Shown here in pieces: positions 55,565 through 64,000 of a stretch of 64,000 nucleotides of DNA. Each line of letters opens with the position of its first letter. Position 1 is the first letter of the stretch. Position numbers and translations under genes: made by a program. A model generated the notes under the pieces. The model was not told the DNA's origin and ran no database searches. It worked only from the letters and a program-made list of their open reading frames with translations. The DNA comes from Gammaproteobacteria bacterium (GTDB lineage: Bacteria > Pseudomonadota > Gammaproteobacteria > Steroidobacterales > GCA-2729495): NCBI GenBank assembly GCA_030746435.1, contig JASLMV010000007.1, positions 45,655-109,654 on the forward strand. The letters are read 5' to 3'.

Positions 55565-56671
55565 CTATTTCTCCTGATGGTGCGGGCTGGTTTCGTAATG
55601 CCTGCGCAGCAGACCTGTCCCAAAATCATTCCCCGGGTAACGAAAAACAGTATGCACATGGTTAGGGTTCGGCGGCCGGCCGGGCGCCTGGCGATCCCTC
55701 GCCGTAACAAACTCTATGATCAGTGACGGGCTATGGATACGGTAATACTTGCCACTGCTGGCTGACGTTCCGCCCATCCAGGCAAAATAAATGTCCTCGG
55801 TGCCATCCGCGCGAATCGCGTCCAGATGCTCACGGGCAACCGGGTCTGCCGCATTGCCGGCATATTCATCGACCAGGCTCCAGAACAGCAGCAACTGTTC
55901 GGCGTCCAGGTCGGATACCGGCAATCCCGCGTAGTCCTTAAGTGCATCACCCTTGCCCTGACCGGTAATGATTCGCTCCGGAATTTCGTCAGCAATAACG
56001 GCATGCTTATGCTGTTCTTCCGACAGTGACCGGACCAGCGTTAATCCCTTGTCCATCTCGGCGCCCAGTATGCGCCAGCCGGCTCGTTCACCATCCGGCA
56101 CCTGCGCCGGGTCGGCGCCCATGAAAGCCGGTGCAAAAATAACCTCGTTATCGACGACCGTGAAATTCAGAACAAGGTGATGGCCTTCATATTGCCAGCC
56201 CCACGGTTCATCGTCGTCCGGGTCGCCGAATACTGCAAGCCAGTAAAACGGTGAGCCTATCGGCAGGTCCTTCATTGGCCGGTATAAATCTGTCTGTGCA
56301 AGGATGTCATCCAGCCACATGATGGAGGTCGACTTCTGATAGCCCTGACTGCTCAGCCCACAGGCAAGCAGCCCGTGCGCCGCCAGGCGCTGCTGCTCCG
56401 ACATGTCCTTAAGTGCAACGCCTTCGAGCCGTTGCGTTAACTGCGGAACGTTGGGTGCATAGGACCAGAGCCTTCGCTTGGCTTCGTCAAAGGCTTGTCC
56501 GGCCAGTTTTTGCTGCTCACCGTCCAGGCTTTGCAGAAAAACCTGGGCCCTGGCGGCACAGTTACGGGCCACCTCAGTGCCGTGCGGGTCGGCAAGTGCT
56601 GCAGTATTTATGCCCGCAGTTGCCATGAGGACGAGCAGTCCTCCCATTCCCGGAGTTCGTAGCTTAAGCAT
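55565..56671 (-). CDS. DUF3500 family secreted protein
   Basis: A 368-residue protein with a signal peptide ending AALADPHG (about 29). Family features are the SLDGEQQKLAGQAFDEAKRRLWSY start, WGWQYEGHHLVLNFTVV near 160-176 and a C-terminal RIHSPSLIIEFVTARDR and PNPNHVHTVFRYPGNDFG. The conserved His residues suggest metal binding, but the function of the family is unassigned. It is the first gene of a two-gene minus-strand operon and diverges from the REC-GGDEF-EAL gene across 254 bases. Confidence 0.88.
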   Translation of the reverse strand: MLKLRTPGMGGLLVLMATAGINTAALADPHGTEVARNCAARAQVFLQSLDGEQQKLAGQAFDEAKRRLWSYAPNVPQLTQRLEGVALKDMSEQQRLAAHGLLACGLSSQGYQKSTSIMWLDDILAQTDLYRPMKDLPIGSPFYWLAVFGDPDDDEPWGWQYEGHHLVLNFTVVDNEVIFAPAFMGADPAQVPDGERAGWRILGAEMDKGLTLVRSLSEEQHKHAVIADEIPERIITGQGKGDALKDYAGLPVSDLDAEQLLLFWSLVDEYAGNAADPVAREHLDAIRADGTEDIYFAWMGGTSASSGKYYRIHSPSLIIEFVTARDRQAPGRPPNPNHVHTVFRYPGNDFGTGLLRRHYETSPHHQEK

Positions 56672-56822
56672 GCTCCCCCCTGCGTTTCAGACCCTGGGCG
56701 GGCCCGTTTCCTGTTCCTCTCTCTACTCATCCTAACCCACGGCGGGCCCCTCTGTTTCATCCGCCAGGGCAAACGGCTGGCCGGGCTCCCGGGCCGCCGG
56801 GCGGCCCTGCTATTTTTCATAA

Positions 56823-56838
56823 CGTGACTCAGGTCTCG
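56823..56838 (+). promoter_or_regulatory. GTGAC-N4-GTCTC motif upstream of the GGDEF-EAL gene
   Basis: CGTGAC-TCAG-GTCTCG lies 88-103 bases upstream of the ATG at 56926; a weaker TGTGAC follows at 56847. The same pattern is found at 10150-10165 and 10184-10199, and variants at 3496-3511 and 43005-43020. It resembles a CRP/FNR-type half-site pair only loosely, so no regulator is named. Confidence 0.35.
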
Positions 56839-56925
56839 GCCGGGTATGTGACTTAAAAGTAACGTCCCTAAAGGGACCGAGGGGTTTCCGGAAGGCCCGC
56901 TGTGTTTTGCCGGAAAGACTGATCA

Positions 56926-58698
56926 ATGAAACTGCTGCTTATAGAGGACAACTTAACCGATGCCGAATTTCTCCAGGCATCATTGCAGCGTGCCAAGGCG
57001 GAAGATGTCGAGCTTACACATGTCCCCACTCTTAAAGAGGGCTCCCGCGCCATTCGTAAGGGTGGGTTCGAGGTGGTTCTGCTTGACCTCAGCCTGCCCG
57101 ATGGTTCCGGCATAGAATGTGTTGAGGCAGTGCAGGAAGCCGACCCGGATATACCTATCGTAGTGCTCAGCGGCGAGGACGACGAGGATTTCGCACTTAG
57201 CATCCTTAATAAAGGTGTACAGGATTACCTCGTTAAGTGGGAAGGCAAGGGACGGCTGATAATGCGGTCCATCCGTTACGCCATCGAACGCAAACGGAGC
57301 GAGAAGCGGCTTAATTACCTTGCTCAGTATGACAGCCTGACTGGTGTGCCCAATCGCCAGTTCCTGACCGAGCAACTCGATCAGTCTATTGCACGTGCCC
57401 AGCGTGCGGGGAACAAGGTTGCCCTGTTCTACCTCGATCTTGACAAGTTCAAAGCCGTCAACGATATGCTTGGCCATGATGCAGGCGACCTGCTGCTTAA
57501 AGAGGTTGCCCAGCGCCTCTATCTGCATACCCGTGCAGGTGATGTGCTTGCCCGGCTCGGCGGCGATGAGTTTGCGGTAATTATCGAGGGGCTGGACCAG
57601 GCACATGCTGCCGAGTCGATCGCCCGGAATATCGTGCATTCGCTGGCCGAGCCCTTCATGATGAACGGCCGCGAAGTTCAGATTACTGCCAGTATCGGCA
57701 TTTCCATTTTCCCCGATGACAGCAACGAAGCAGCTGTATTACTGAAGAATGCCGATATTGCGATGTACCAGGCCAAGGAAGCCGGCCGCAACGAGTTCAA
57801 ATTCTTCACCGAGCACATGCATGCCGAACTGATCGAGCGCCATCAACTCGAGCAGGACATACAGGCAGCGCTGCGGCTTAAGCAATTCGCGTTGGTCTAT
57901 CAGCCCAAGGTGAACATGCAGAGCCTCCAGCTCACAGGTATGGAAGCGCTGATTCGTTGGAACTGTCCGACCAGGGGCCTGGTAAGGCCGTCGCATTTCA
58001 TCCATGCGGCAGAAGAGAGCGGCTACATAGTGCCGCTGGGTTACTGGATACTGAGTGATGTCTGCCGGACCCTCAATACCTGGCAGGAAGAAGGCCTGAA
58101 GGTTGCCCCGGTTTCTGTCAACGTTTCGGCCAGACAGTTCCAGCAGGCAGACTTCCCGGAAAGGGTTGCTGACATTCTCCAGCAGCACCAAATCGATTCC
58201 AGCCTCATAGAACTGGAATTGACTGAAGGCTTGCTAATCGAAGATACCGACGCAGCTCAGACCTGTCTGGAAAGGCTCAAGAAAATCGGTCTGCGGATTG
58301 CGATCGATGATTTCGGTACCGGCAACTCCTGTCTCGCCTACTTACGCAAGTTTCCGATCGACATACTCAAGATCGATAAATCTTTTGTCGATGATGTAAC
58401 TGAATCCACTGACAGCGATCAGATTTGCAAGGCCATTATTTCCCTTGCGAAGAACCTGAACCTCGAAACGGTTGCCGAAGGCGTGGAGACTGAACGGCAG
58501 CTCGATTTCTTAAGGGAGGCCGGTTGCGACGTGGCACAGGGTTACCTCTTCGGGCATCCCATCTGGGGTAAGGAGATCGTCGAGTTGCTGGACCACTCGA
58601 AAGGAAATTTTGCCACGCTCAAGCCGACAATTTCTTTCAAGAACAGCGAAACGCAAAACGCACGCATACTCAACCTGGGTGCAAAGTATCTGACATGA
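56926..58698 (+). CDS. response regulator REC-GGDEF-EAL, cyclic-di-GMP turnover protein
   Basis: A 590-residue protein with GGAAAG before the ATG. REC domain (1-115): acidic pair EDN at 7-9, phospho-acceptor Asp in VLLDLSLPDGSG near 53, Lys in YLVKW near 104. GGDEF domain (about 135-295) has intact RLGGDEF near 210 and an RAGD inhibitory site 5 residues upstream. EAL domain (about 310-560) has MEALIRW, ELTEGLLIED, DDFGTGNS and KIDKSFV, all intact. Both synthesis and breakdown of c-di-GMP are possible. No histidine kinase is adjacent. It could tune the exopolysaccharide genes, which is inference. Confidence 0.95.
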   Translation: MKLLLIEDNLTDAEFLQASLQRAKAEDVELTHVPTLKEGSRAIRKGGFEVVLLDLSLPDGSGIECVEAVQEADPDIPIVVLSGEDDEDFALSILNKGVQDYLVKWEGKGRLIMRSIRYAIERKRSEKRLNYLAQYDSLTGVPNRQFLTEQLDQSIARAQRAGNKVALFYLDLDKFKAVNDMLGHDAGDLLLKEVAQRLYLHTRAGDVLARLGGDEFAVIIEGLDQAHAAESIARNIVHSLAEPFMMNGREVQITASIGISIFPDDSNEAAVLLKNADIAMYQAKEAGRNEFKFFTEHMHAELIERHQLEQDIQAALRLKQFALVYQPKVNMQSLQLTGMEALIRWNCPTRGLVRPSHFIHAAEESGYIVPLGYWILSDVCRTLNTWQEEGLKVAPVSVNVSARQFQQADFPERVADILQQHQIDSSLIELELTEGLLIEDTDAAQTCLERLKKIGLRIAIDDFGTGNSCLAYLRKFPIDILKIDKSFVDDVTESTDSDQICKAIISLAKNLNLETVAEGVETERQLDFLREAGCDVAQGYLFGHPIWGKEIVELLDHSKGNFATLKPTISFKNSETQNARILNLGAKYLT

Positions 58699-58757
58699 CA
58701 ACCATAACCGCAATTGTTGGCGATACAGAGCGGTTAATGTCTTAGGTCGATGTTGGC

Positions 58758-58901
58758 ATGTGGACCTGGGTGGCCGGCTACATGCTGAAGTCCGATATGG
58801 GTAACAGCTTTATCCGCGCCGTCGAACTGATCGACAGTTACTGGCGCGTGGTGGAATTCCCCGAACCGAACTTCGAGCCGGTCGAGCCTGCCACGGCATA
58901 A
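58758..58901 (+). pseudogene. 47-codon open frame, possible gene remnant
   Basis: It reads MWTWVAGYMLKSDMGNS...EPATA and looks protein-like (ATG 58758, stop 58899-58901), with an in-frame stop five codons before the ATG. It sits between the GGDEF-EAL gene and the TonB receptor terminator. It could be the C-terminal end of a decayed gene or chance. No homologue is recognised. Confidence 0.25.
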
Positions 58902-58923
58902 TTCCCATAGCCTAAGGCCATAC

Positions 58924-58963
58924 AAAAAAAGGCCAGACCTGGGAAGGTTTGGCCTTTTTGTTT
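58924..58963 (-). terminator. intrinsic terminator of the first TonB receptor gene
   Basis: A hairpin with arms GGCCAGACC and GGTTTGGCC flanked by A-run and T-run on both sides, so it works in either direction. It starts 13 bases after the receptor's TAA on the minus strand. Confidence 0.85.
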
Positions 58964-58975
58964 GGGCCTGAATAC

Positions 58976-61714
58976 TTAGCGGTTCGCGCCAAAGCGGTAC
59001 TGGGCCGTAACGCCCATATTCCGCGACCGTCTTGGCAGGAGCTGGAAGCTGTTCGCCAGCACTTGCGGCGTCTGCGCCGTGGGATTCCCGGGTTCTGAGG
59101 CACCCAGATAGTTTTGCGATAAGTCGATCAACGGGAAGACCTGGATCTCTATCGGGGACTTCTCGTCGGTAATGTTGTTGACATAGAAGGCCAGTGACCA
59201 CTCGTCCGTCTCCAGGCCGATGCGGCTGTTCCAGGTCCAGGCCGAAGGCGCCCAGGTCAGGTTGCTCGTGCTGGTGTATTTCTTGGACTCGTAAATTAAG
59301 TCGTTGCGCACGAACCACTCCGCGTTACCCGAGAAAAGCGGCACCTGGTAGAGCTGGGACATGGCCAGGTTGTGCTCGGGTACGCGCGGTGCCTTGTTGC
59401 CGGCCACATCGCCGAATTCCTCGCGGAGCGCCGCGGCGTCGTCGGTTAACTTCACCGAAAGACCGGGCACGGTCTCGAAACATCCGATGGGACACCGCAG
59501 GATCGCGAACTCTTCATCGATGTATTCATCAACTTCCGCGTCGGTGTAACCGTAGCCGACGGTATAGGTCTGGTAATCGGTCGGGCTCCAGCGCAACTCC
59601 AGCTCCATACCTTTAACCGAGGACTTGCCCGCGTTCTCGACGATATTATTATTCTGGCAATTGCTGCTGGTCGGGTCCTCCATGCCGGAGGACCCGCCTG
59701 GTTTCTCGGGCAGACAGCGCGACACATTGATGGCCTGGTTCTTCCAGTCAATGAAGAACAGCGCGAAAGTGGCTGTCAGCGATCCGCCGTCATCAAGCAC
59801 GTCCTCGGACTTCCAGCCGAACTCGTAGGTCGTGGCCTTTTCCTCCTGGATGATGGTGTCCGCCGGATCCACGCGGCTAAAGTCCGCGCCGCCGTCGTAA
59901 TAAGCGAAGTTAAAGCCACCGGGCTTGTTGCCCTCGGCAACCTGCCAGTAAATGGTTTCATTGTCGTTCAGCGCCGTCGTCAGCGTCGCGCGCGGCGAAA
60001 AGCTGTAAAAGGTTTCGTTTGCACACTGATTGGGGTCTGCCGGGCAGCCCGGCCCGAAGCGCTTGACCTTGTCCCTCGCATACCTGCCCTCGAACGCAAA
60101 GGTCGTGCTGTCGGTCAGGTCGATAGCGATGTCGCCGAACACGGCATGGTTGCGGGTCGTCGCATCACCTATGCCGTGCATCAAGAAAGAACTGCCGAAG
60201 GCGTTGAAGTTGCGCTGCGAATCGTGCCTGAAGTCGTCATACCAGTAGTAACCGGCCTGCCAGCGGACCGAAGCGTCGGCGGGGGAGGCGATGCGAATCT
60301 CAAGAGAATCATCCTCCAGCTCGTTACGGGAATAGGCCTCGAACAGTCCGGTGTTGGCAGGCCCCAGAGCATAGCTGCGGTCGAGGTCGCGTACGTACTC
60401 ACTGTCTGCTTTATTGTGGGCGAGGCGCACGGTCAGCTCGTAGTCGCCGATATCCGCATTGGCATCCACATAGAAGCGGTCAATCATTTCACGCAAACCA
60501 ATAAAAGGCGCAGGGGCCGATGTCACAACGCCGCCTGGCCCGGGCGGATCGGTGGAAACGCCGCGTACCATATTCGGGATATTGTTCTTGGCCGGGTAAC
60601 CCTCGTCGTTCAGCTTACCGCATATCCAGCCACCCGAGCGCACGCCCGCACGTGGATCGATCGGCATCCCGGCATCAGGGTTGCCGAGGGGGTCGGTTTG
60701 GCGGTGGTAACAGTTGTGCTCCAGTGCCGGTGGCACGAAGCGGTACATATAGTGGCCGTCATCGGCCTCCGAGCGTTCGTACTTGAAGTTGAACTCGAGT
60801 TCATCCGTCGGGGTGTAGGTAAACTTGGTCGTAAAAATCTTGGTTTCCTCACCGCCCAGCGGGGTATCGTCACCTACGGTCGGCGCACAGCCTATGCCGG
60901 CGGCTGTCGGCAGGCAGGGCGGGTCACCCGGTAGCTGCGGGTTTGGCGCCCAAATGAACCTGCCGAAAAAGTCCTGCTCGGCAGCATCGACGTCGTATTC
61001 CTCCAGCCCGTTACGCCATTCGCCGTCCCACTGGTCGGTGCTCGTGCCCACGAAGAAGAACAGCTTGTCCTCGATAATCGGGCCGCTTACCCAGGCGCCG
61101 AGCTCACGGTCTCCGTCCTGGCCGGACAGCAGGTTGACCTCACCCTCGAATTCGTCGGAAGGCCTCCTGGTGATGTAGTTGATTGCGCCGGCGAATGTCG
61201 CCCGTCCGAACTGGGCCGACTGGGGGCCGCGCAGGACTTCGACCTGGGCAAGGTTCGTAATGCTGGTGCTGCCGATGCTGCCGAAGATATACACGCCGTC
61301 TACGAAGAAAGACGCGTTTGGCGCGGTACCGCCGACCTGCGGACCGAACTGGCCGCGAATGGTCGGGTTGTCGAGCCGCCGGCCAAGAATCCTGTTGAGG
61401 TTGAAGTTCGGTGTAAAGCTGGCCAAGTCATAAGCGTTGTCGATGTTGCGGTCGCGCAGGGCTTTCGCGGTGAATGCCGAAATCGAAATCGGCACGTCTG
61501 TGAGTTTCTCTTCGCGTTTACGGGCAAACACAAAGATCTCGTCCAGGTTGCGGGTGTCGGCCGATTCAAGTTCCGTAGAGTCGATGGTGTCTGCGGCAAC
61601 GGGCGCGTCCTGCGGGCCAGCCCCCGCAATTGCATCGCTGGCTGCCAGGAAAGCAACCGAAACGGCCAGGGCCACACAGGCGGACGGCGTCACCAGTCCT
61701 CGGAATAGGGTCAT
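58976..61714 (-). CDS. TonB-dependent outer-membrane receptor
   Basis: A 912-residue protein preceded by GGGAGGGAT. A signal peptide ends near AIAGAG (about 30). A TonB-box-like LDEIFVFARKREEKLTDVPIS (57-77) leads into the plug, with GRRLDNPTIRGQ, FFVDGVYIFGS and VEVLRGPQSAQFGRATFAGAINYITRRP. The barrel follows and ends RFGANR. Extracellular loops contain paired cysteines (HNCY, CPADPNQC, CLPEKPGG, RCPIGCFE). It imports an unknown substrate using TonB energy. A close paralogue lies directly upstream in the same direction. Confidence 0.95.
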   Translation of the reverse strand: MTLFRGLVTPSACVALAVSVAFLAASDAIAGAGPQDAPVAADTIDSTELESADTRNLDEIFVFARKREEKLTDVPISISAFTAKALRDRNIDNAYDLASFTPNFNLNRILGRRLDNPTIRGQFGPQVGGTAPNASFFVDGVYIFGSIGSTSITNLAQVEVLRGPQSAQFGRATFAGAINYITRRPSDEFEGEVNLLSGQDGDRELGAWVSGPIIEDKLFFFVGTSTDQWDGEWRNGLEEYDVDAAEQDFFGRFIWAPNPQLPGDPPCLPTAAGIGCAPTVGDDTPLGGEETKIFTTKFTYTPTDELEFNFKYERSEADDGHYMYRFVPPALEHNCYHRQTDPLGNPDAGMPIDPRAGVRSGGWICGKLNDEGYPAKNNIPNMVRGVSTDPPGPGGVVTSAPAPFIGLREMIDRFYVDANADIGDYELTVRLAHNKADSEYVRDLDRSYALGPANTGLFEAYSRNELEDDSLEIRIASPADASVRWQAGYYWYDDFRHDSQRNFNAFGSSFLMHGIGDATTRNHAVFGDIAIDLTDSTTFAFEGRYARDKVKRFGPGCPADPNQCANETFYSFSPRATLTTALNDNETIYWQVAEGNKPGGFNFAYYDGGADFSRVDPADTIIQEEKATTYEFGWKSEDVLDDGGSLTATFALFFIDWKNQAINVSRCLPEKPGGSSGMEDPTSSNCQNNNIVENAGKSSVKGMELELRWSPTDYQTYTVGYGYTDAEVDEYIDEEFAILRCPIGCFETVPGLSVKLTDDAAALREEFGDVAGNKAPRVPEHNLAMSQLYQVPLFSGNAEWFVRNDLIYESKKYTSTSNLTWAPSAWTWNSRIGLETDEWSLAFYVNNITDEKSPIEIQVFPLIDLSQNYLGASEPGNPTAQTPQVLANSFQLLPRRSRNMGVTAQYRFGANR

Positions 61715-61818
61715 TCTTATCCCTCCCCGGCTCCTGTAAACCGGAATCGCAAATTCATAATAGTTTTTCCGCGCCGTTTAACAAGGCTGATGGCGCCTCT
61801 GAGATATCGGCTCGGGCG

Positions 61819-61858
61819 AAAAAAAAGCCAGACCCGCGGGGGGCCTGGCTTTTTTGTT
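61819..61858 (-). terminator. intrinsic terminator of the second TonB receptor gene
   Basis: Arms AAAAAGCCAG and CTGGCTTTTT around a GC-rich loop, with A- and T-runs on both sides; 27 bases after the stop at 61885. It separates the two receptor transcripts. Confidence 0.85.
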
Positions 61859-61884
61859 TGGCCATATTTGTTGGCCTGAACGCC

Positions 61885-64000
61885 TTAGCGGTTCGCGCCG
61901 AAGCGGTACTGCGCTGTGAAGCCCATATTCCGCGACCGTCTGGGCAGTATCTGGAACACGTTCGACGTAACCTCCGGGGTTTGCCCCGCGGGATTCCCTG
62001 GTTCGGGCGCTCCCAGATAGTTGTTTGACGGGTCAAACAGTGGGAAGTCCTGGATTGCGACGGGTGATTTTTCGTCGGTGATATTGTAAATGTACATCGT
62101 CACCGTCCAGGCATCCGTTTCGATGCCGACCCGGCCGTTCCATGTCCACTGCGACGGTGCCCAGGTCAAATTGCTCGGGGTGGTGTACTTCTTGGACTCG
62201 TAAATAAAGTCGTTGCGTACAAACCACTCGGCATCGCCCGAGAAGAGCGGCGCCTGGTAGAGCTGCGACACGGCCAGGTTGTGTTCCGGCACGCGGGGGG
62301 CTTTATTGCCGGACACATCGCCGAATTCATCGATGAGGTCCTCGGCGGCTGGTACGAGTTCCAACGACGGCCCCGGCTCGGTCTCGAAACACCCGATGGG
62401 ACATCGCAGCACGGCGAATTCCTCGTCGACGAACTCGTCGAGTTCAGCGTCGGTGTAGCCGTAGGCCAGCGTGTAGGTCTGGTAGTCCGTCGGGAGCCAG
62501 CTCATCTCCGCTTCGAAACCCTTAACAGAGGACTTACCCGCGTTCTCGACGACATTATTAGTCTGACAGTTGGTGCTGAACGGGTCTTCCACGCCGCCGG
62601 CTCCGCCGATCTTCTCGGGGATACAACGCGAGACGTTGATCGCCTGGTTCTTCCAGTCGATGAAAAACACCGCGAAGGTGCCCCTCAGCGTGCCCCCGTC
62701 GCCGAGCAGATCTTCCGATTTATAGCCCACCTCGTACGTGGTCGCTTTTTCTTCCTTGATGATGGTGTCGTCGAGGTCAATGCGCGTGAAGTCGCCGCCG
62801 CCGTCGAAGTAGGCGAAGTTAAAGCCACCCGGCTTGTTGCCCTCGGCGATCTGCCCGTACACCGTCGTGTCTTCGGACATCTGGTACGTCAGTGTTGCGC
62901 GTGGCGAAAAACTGTAGAAGGTTTCGCGCGCGCATTGCTGGCCCAGGGGATCTGTGATCGGGTCACCGCAGCCGGGGCCCGAGCGTTCGGTCTTTTCCCG
63001 GGCGTACCGGCCTTCGAAGGCGAAGGTCAGGCTGTCGCTCAGGTCCACCGAGATATCGCCAAACACGGCCTGGTTACGAACCTTGGCGTCACCATCGCTT
63101 TCCAGCATGAACGAGGTGCCGAAGGCGTTGAAGTTGCGCTGGTTGCCCTGTTCTACATCGTCGTACCAGTAGTAACCCAGCTGCCATCTAACGTCTTCGT
63201 CCTGTGGCGAGGCGAGGCGGATTTCCAGGGAATCGTCTTCGTATTCGTCACGCGAATAGGCCTCGAACAAACCGGTGTTGGCCGGGCCCAGCGCGTAGGT
63301 GCGGTCGAGGTCACGCACGTATTCGGAGTTGCCTTCGTTGTGGGCGACGCGTGCCCTCAGCTCGTAATCGCCGATGTCAGCTTTCATGTCGACATAGAAG
63401 CGGTCGATCTTCTCCCGCATGCCGAGGAAGGGCGCGGGAGCTGACGTAACTACTCCGCCCGGGCCCGGCGGATCGGTGGACACGCCGCGCCGCATGTTCG
63501 GGATGTTGACCTTCGCCGGGTAGCCTTCATCGCCGAGTTCGCCGCATAGCCAGCCGCCCGAGCGAACACCGGCCCTTGGGTCGATCGGCTCCCCGGCATC
63601 CGGGTTGCCCCCGAAAAAGACGGGGCGCCCGTCGAGTTCATTGTGATAACAATTGAGCTCGTCGACCGGCACCATGCGGTACATGTAGTGACCGTCGTCC
63701 GCTTCGGCACGTTCGTACTTGAAGTTGAACTCCAGTTCGTCCGTCGGAGTGTAGGTGAATTTGGTCGTAAAAGTTCTGGTTTTTTCGCCGCCCAGCGACG
63801 TATCGTCACCAATGGTTGGTGCGCAGCCCGCGTGGAGAGTCCCAAAATTGTCGACGAGACAGGGTGGATCACCCGGAAGCTGTGGGTTGGGGGCCCAGAG
63901 AAAGCCTCCGGTAAAGCCCCCTTGGTCGGGGTTGACGTCGTAATCCAGAAGCCCGTTGCGCCATTCACCGTCCCACTGGTCGGTGCTGGTGCCGACATAG
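61885..64000 (-). CDS. TonB-dependent outer-membrane receptor, 5' end outside window
   Basis: The frame is open from the window edge (YVGTSTDQWDGEWRNG...) to the stop at 61885, about 704 codons; the signal peptide, TonB box and plug lie outside. It matches the 58976-61714 receptor along nearly all of its length, with the same cysteine-containing loops (RCPIGCFE, LNCYHNE) and the same RFGANR end. The main differences are in loops: a QGNQRNF segment and a CGDPITDPLGQQC loop replace the other's. Duplication followed by loop divergence suggests related but distinct ligands. Confidence 0.93.
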   Translation of the reverse strand, partial: YVGTSTDQWDGEWRNGLLDYDVNPDQGGFTGGFLWAPNPQLPGDPPCLVDNFGTLHAGCAPTIGDDTSLGGEKTRTFTTKFTYTPTDELEFNFKYERAEADDGHYMYRMVPVDELNCYHNELDGRPVFFGGNPDAGEPIDPRAGVRSGGWLCGELGDEGYPAKVNIPNMRRGVSTDPPGPGGVVTSAPAPFLGMREKIDRFYVDMKADIGDYELRARVAHNEGNSEYVRDLDRTYALGPANTGLFEAYSRDEYEDDSLEIRLASPQDEDVRWQLGYYWYDDVEQGNQRNFNAFGTSFMLESDGDAKVRNQAVFGDISVDLSDSLTFAFEGRYAREKTERSGPGCGDPITDPLGQQCARETFYSFSPRATLTYQMSEDTTVYGQIAEGNKPGGFNFAYFDGGGDFTRIDLDDTIIKEEKATTYEVGYKSEDLLGDGGTLRGTFAVFFIDWKNQAINVSRCIPEKIGGAGGVEDPFSTNCQTNNVVENAGKSSVKGFEAEMSWLPTDYQTYTLAYGYTDAELDEFVDEEFAVLRCPIGCFETEPGPSLELVPAAEDLIDEFGDVSGNKAPRVPEHNLAVSQLYQAPLFSGDAEWFVRNDFIYESKKYTTPSNLTWAPSQWTWNGRVGIETDAWTVTMYIYNITDEKSPVAIQDFPLFDPSNNYLGAPEPGNPAGQTPEVTSNVFQILPRRSRNMGFTAQYRFGANR

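Noticed and set aside
62281..63444. 387-codon plus-strand frame
   Set aside because: Antisense shadow of the second TonB receptor; it shows no domain and begins and ends inside that gene.

Overview
The window is chromosomal DNA from a Gram-negative bacterium, most likely a marine or sediment-type gammaproteobacterium. The evidence is TonB-dependent receptors, lipoproteins, Tat signals, a Wza/Wzz-type envelope locus and REP-like intergenic hairpins. I cannot name the genus. Coding density is high and I see no tRNA, rRNA, insertion sequence, CRISPR array or prophage. The first and last genes run off the window edges.

Region 1 (1-11.7 kb, mostly minus strand) is surface-carbohydrate metabolism. 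It has an SDR epimerase and a Gfo/Idh/MocA oxidoreductase in an overlapping operon with a membrane SGNH-like protein. A NodB-like deacetylase-like protein is divergent. Three lipoproteins follow: one heparinase II/III-like lyase with an Ig-like and a thrombospondin-3-like module, and two paralogues of an unrecognised family that share a CGSC motif.

Region 2 (11.7-24.2 kb) is the most unusual part. It is a compact NRPS-PKS locus behind a 634-base hairpin-rich leader. The NRPS is C-A-T with a luciferase-like monooxygenase inserted in the A domain, and its by-eye specificity code matches glycine. It is translationally coupled to a PKS of order KS-AT-KR-DH, then an isolated A-domain C-terminal piece, then T. 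No thioesterase domain is present. Two overlapping alpha/beta-hydrolase genes follow, one with Arg and one with Cys at the nucleophile elbow.

Region 3 (24.2-39.0 kb) is an exopolysaccharide locus of the exosortase-A-associated (XrtA/EpsH) type. It has an asparagine-synthase-like amidotransferase, two GT4 glycosyltransferases, a deacetylase, a flippase, an SGNH protein, an EpsB2-type phosphoglycosyltransferase, a Wza-like lipoprotein, a Wzz-like chain-length protein, a CpsD-like ATPase lacking the Walker A lysine, and a beta-barrel. No exosortase or PEP-CTERM protein is visible. The NRPS-PKS sits inside the wider polysaccharide neighbourhood, so its product may be an envelope amphiphile or a decoration, which is inference.

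Region 4 (39.0-44.3 kb) holds a cyclopropane fatty acid synthase, a four-gene bufferin-type RiPP operon (precursor, DUF692 MNIO enzyme, DUF2063 partner, DoxX protein) and a secreted HExxH metallopeptidase.

Region 5 (44.4-64.0 kb) looks like an exported catabolic island. A cassette of an M28-like protein followed by a Tat-signal TPP-dependent enzyme occurs twice. Around it lie a cytochrome c, a Tat-signal DUF1838 protein, a solute-binding-like protein, a DUF3500 protein, a REC-GGDEF-EAL regulator and two tandem, closely related TonB receptors, each with its own terminator.
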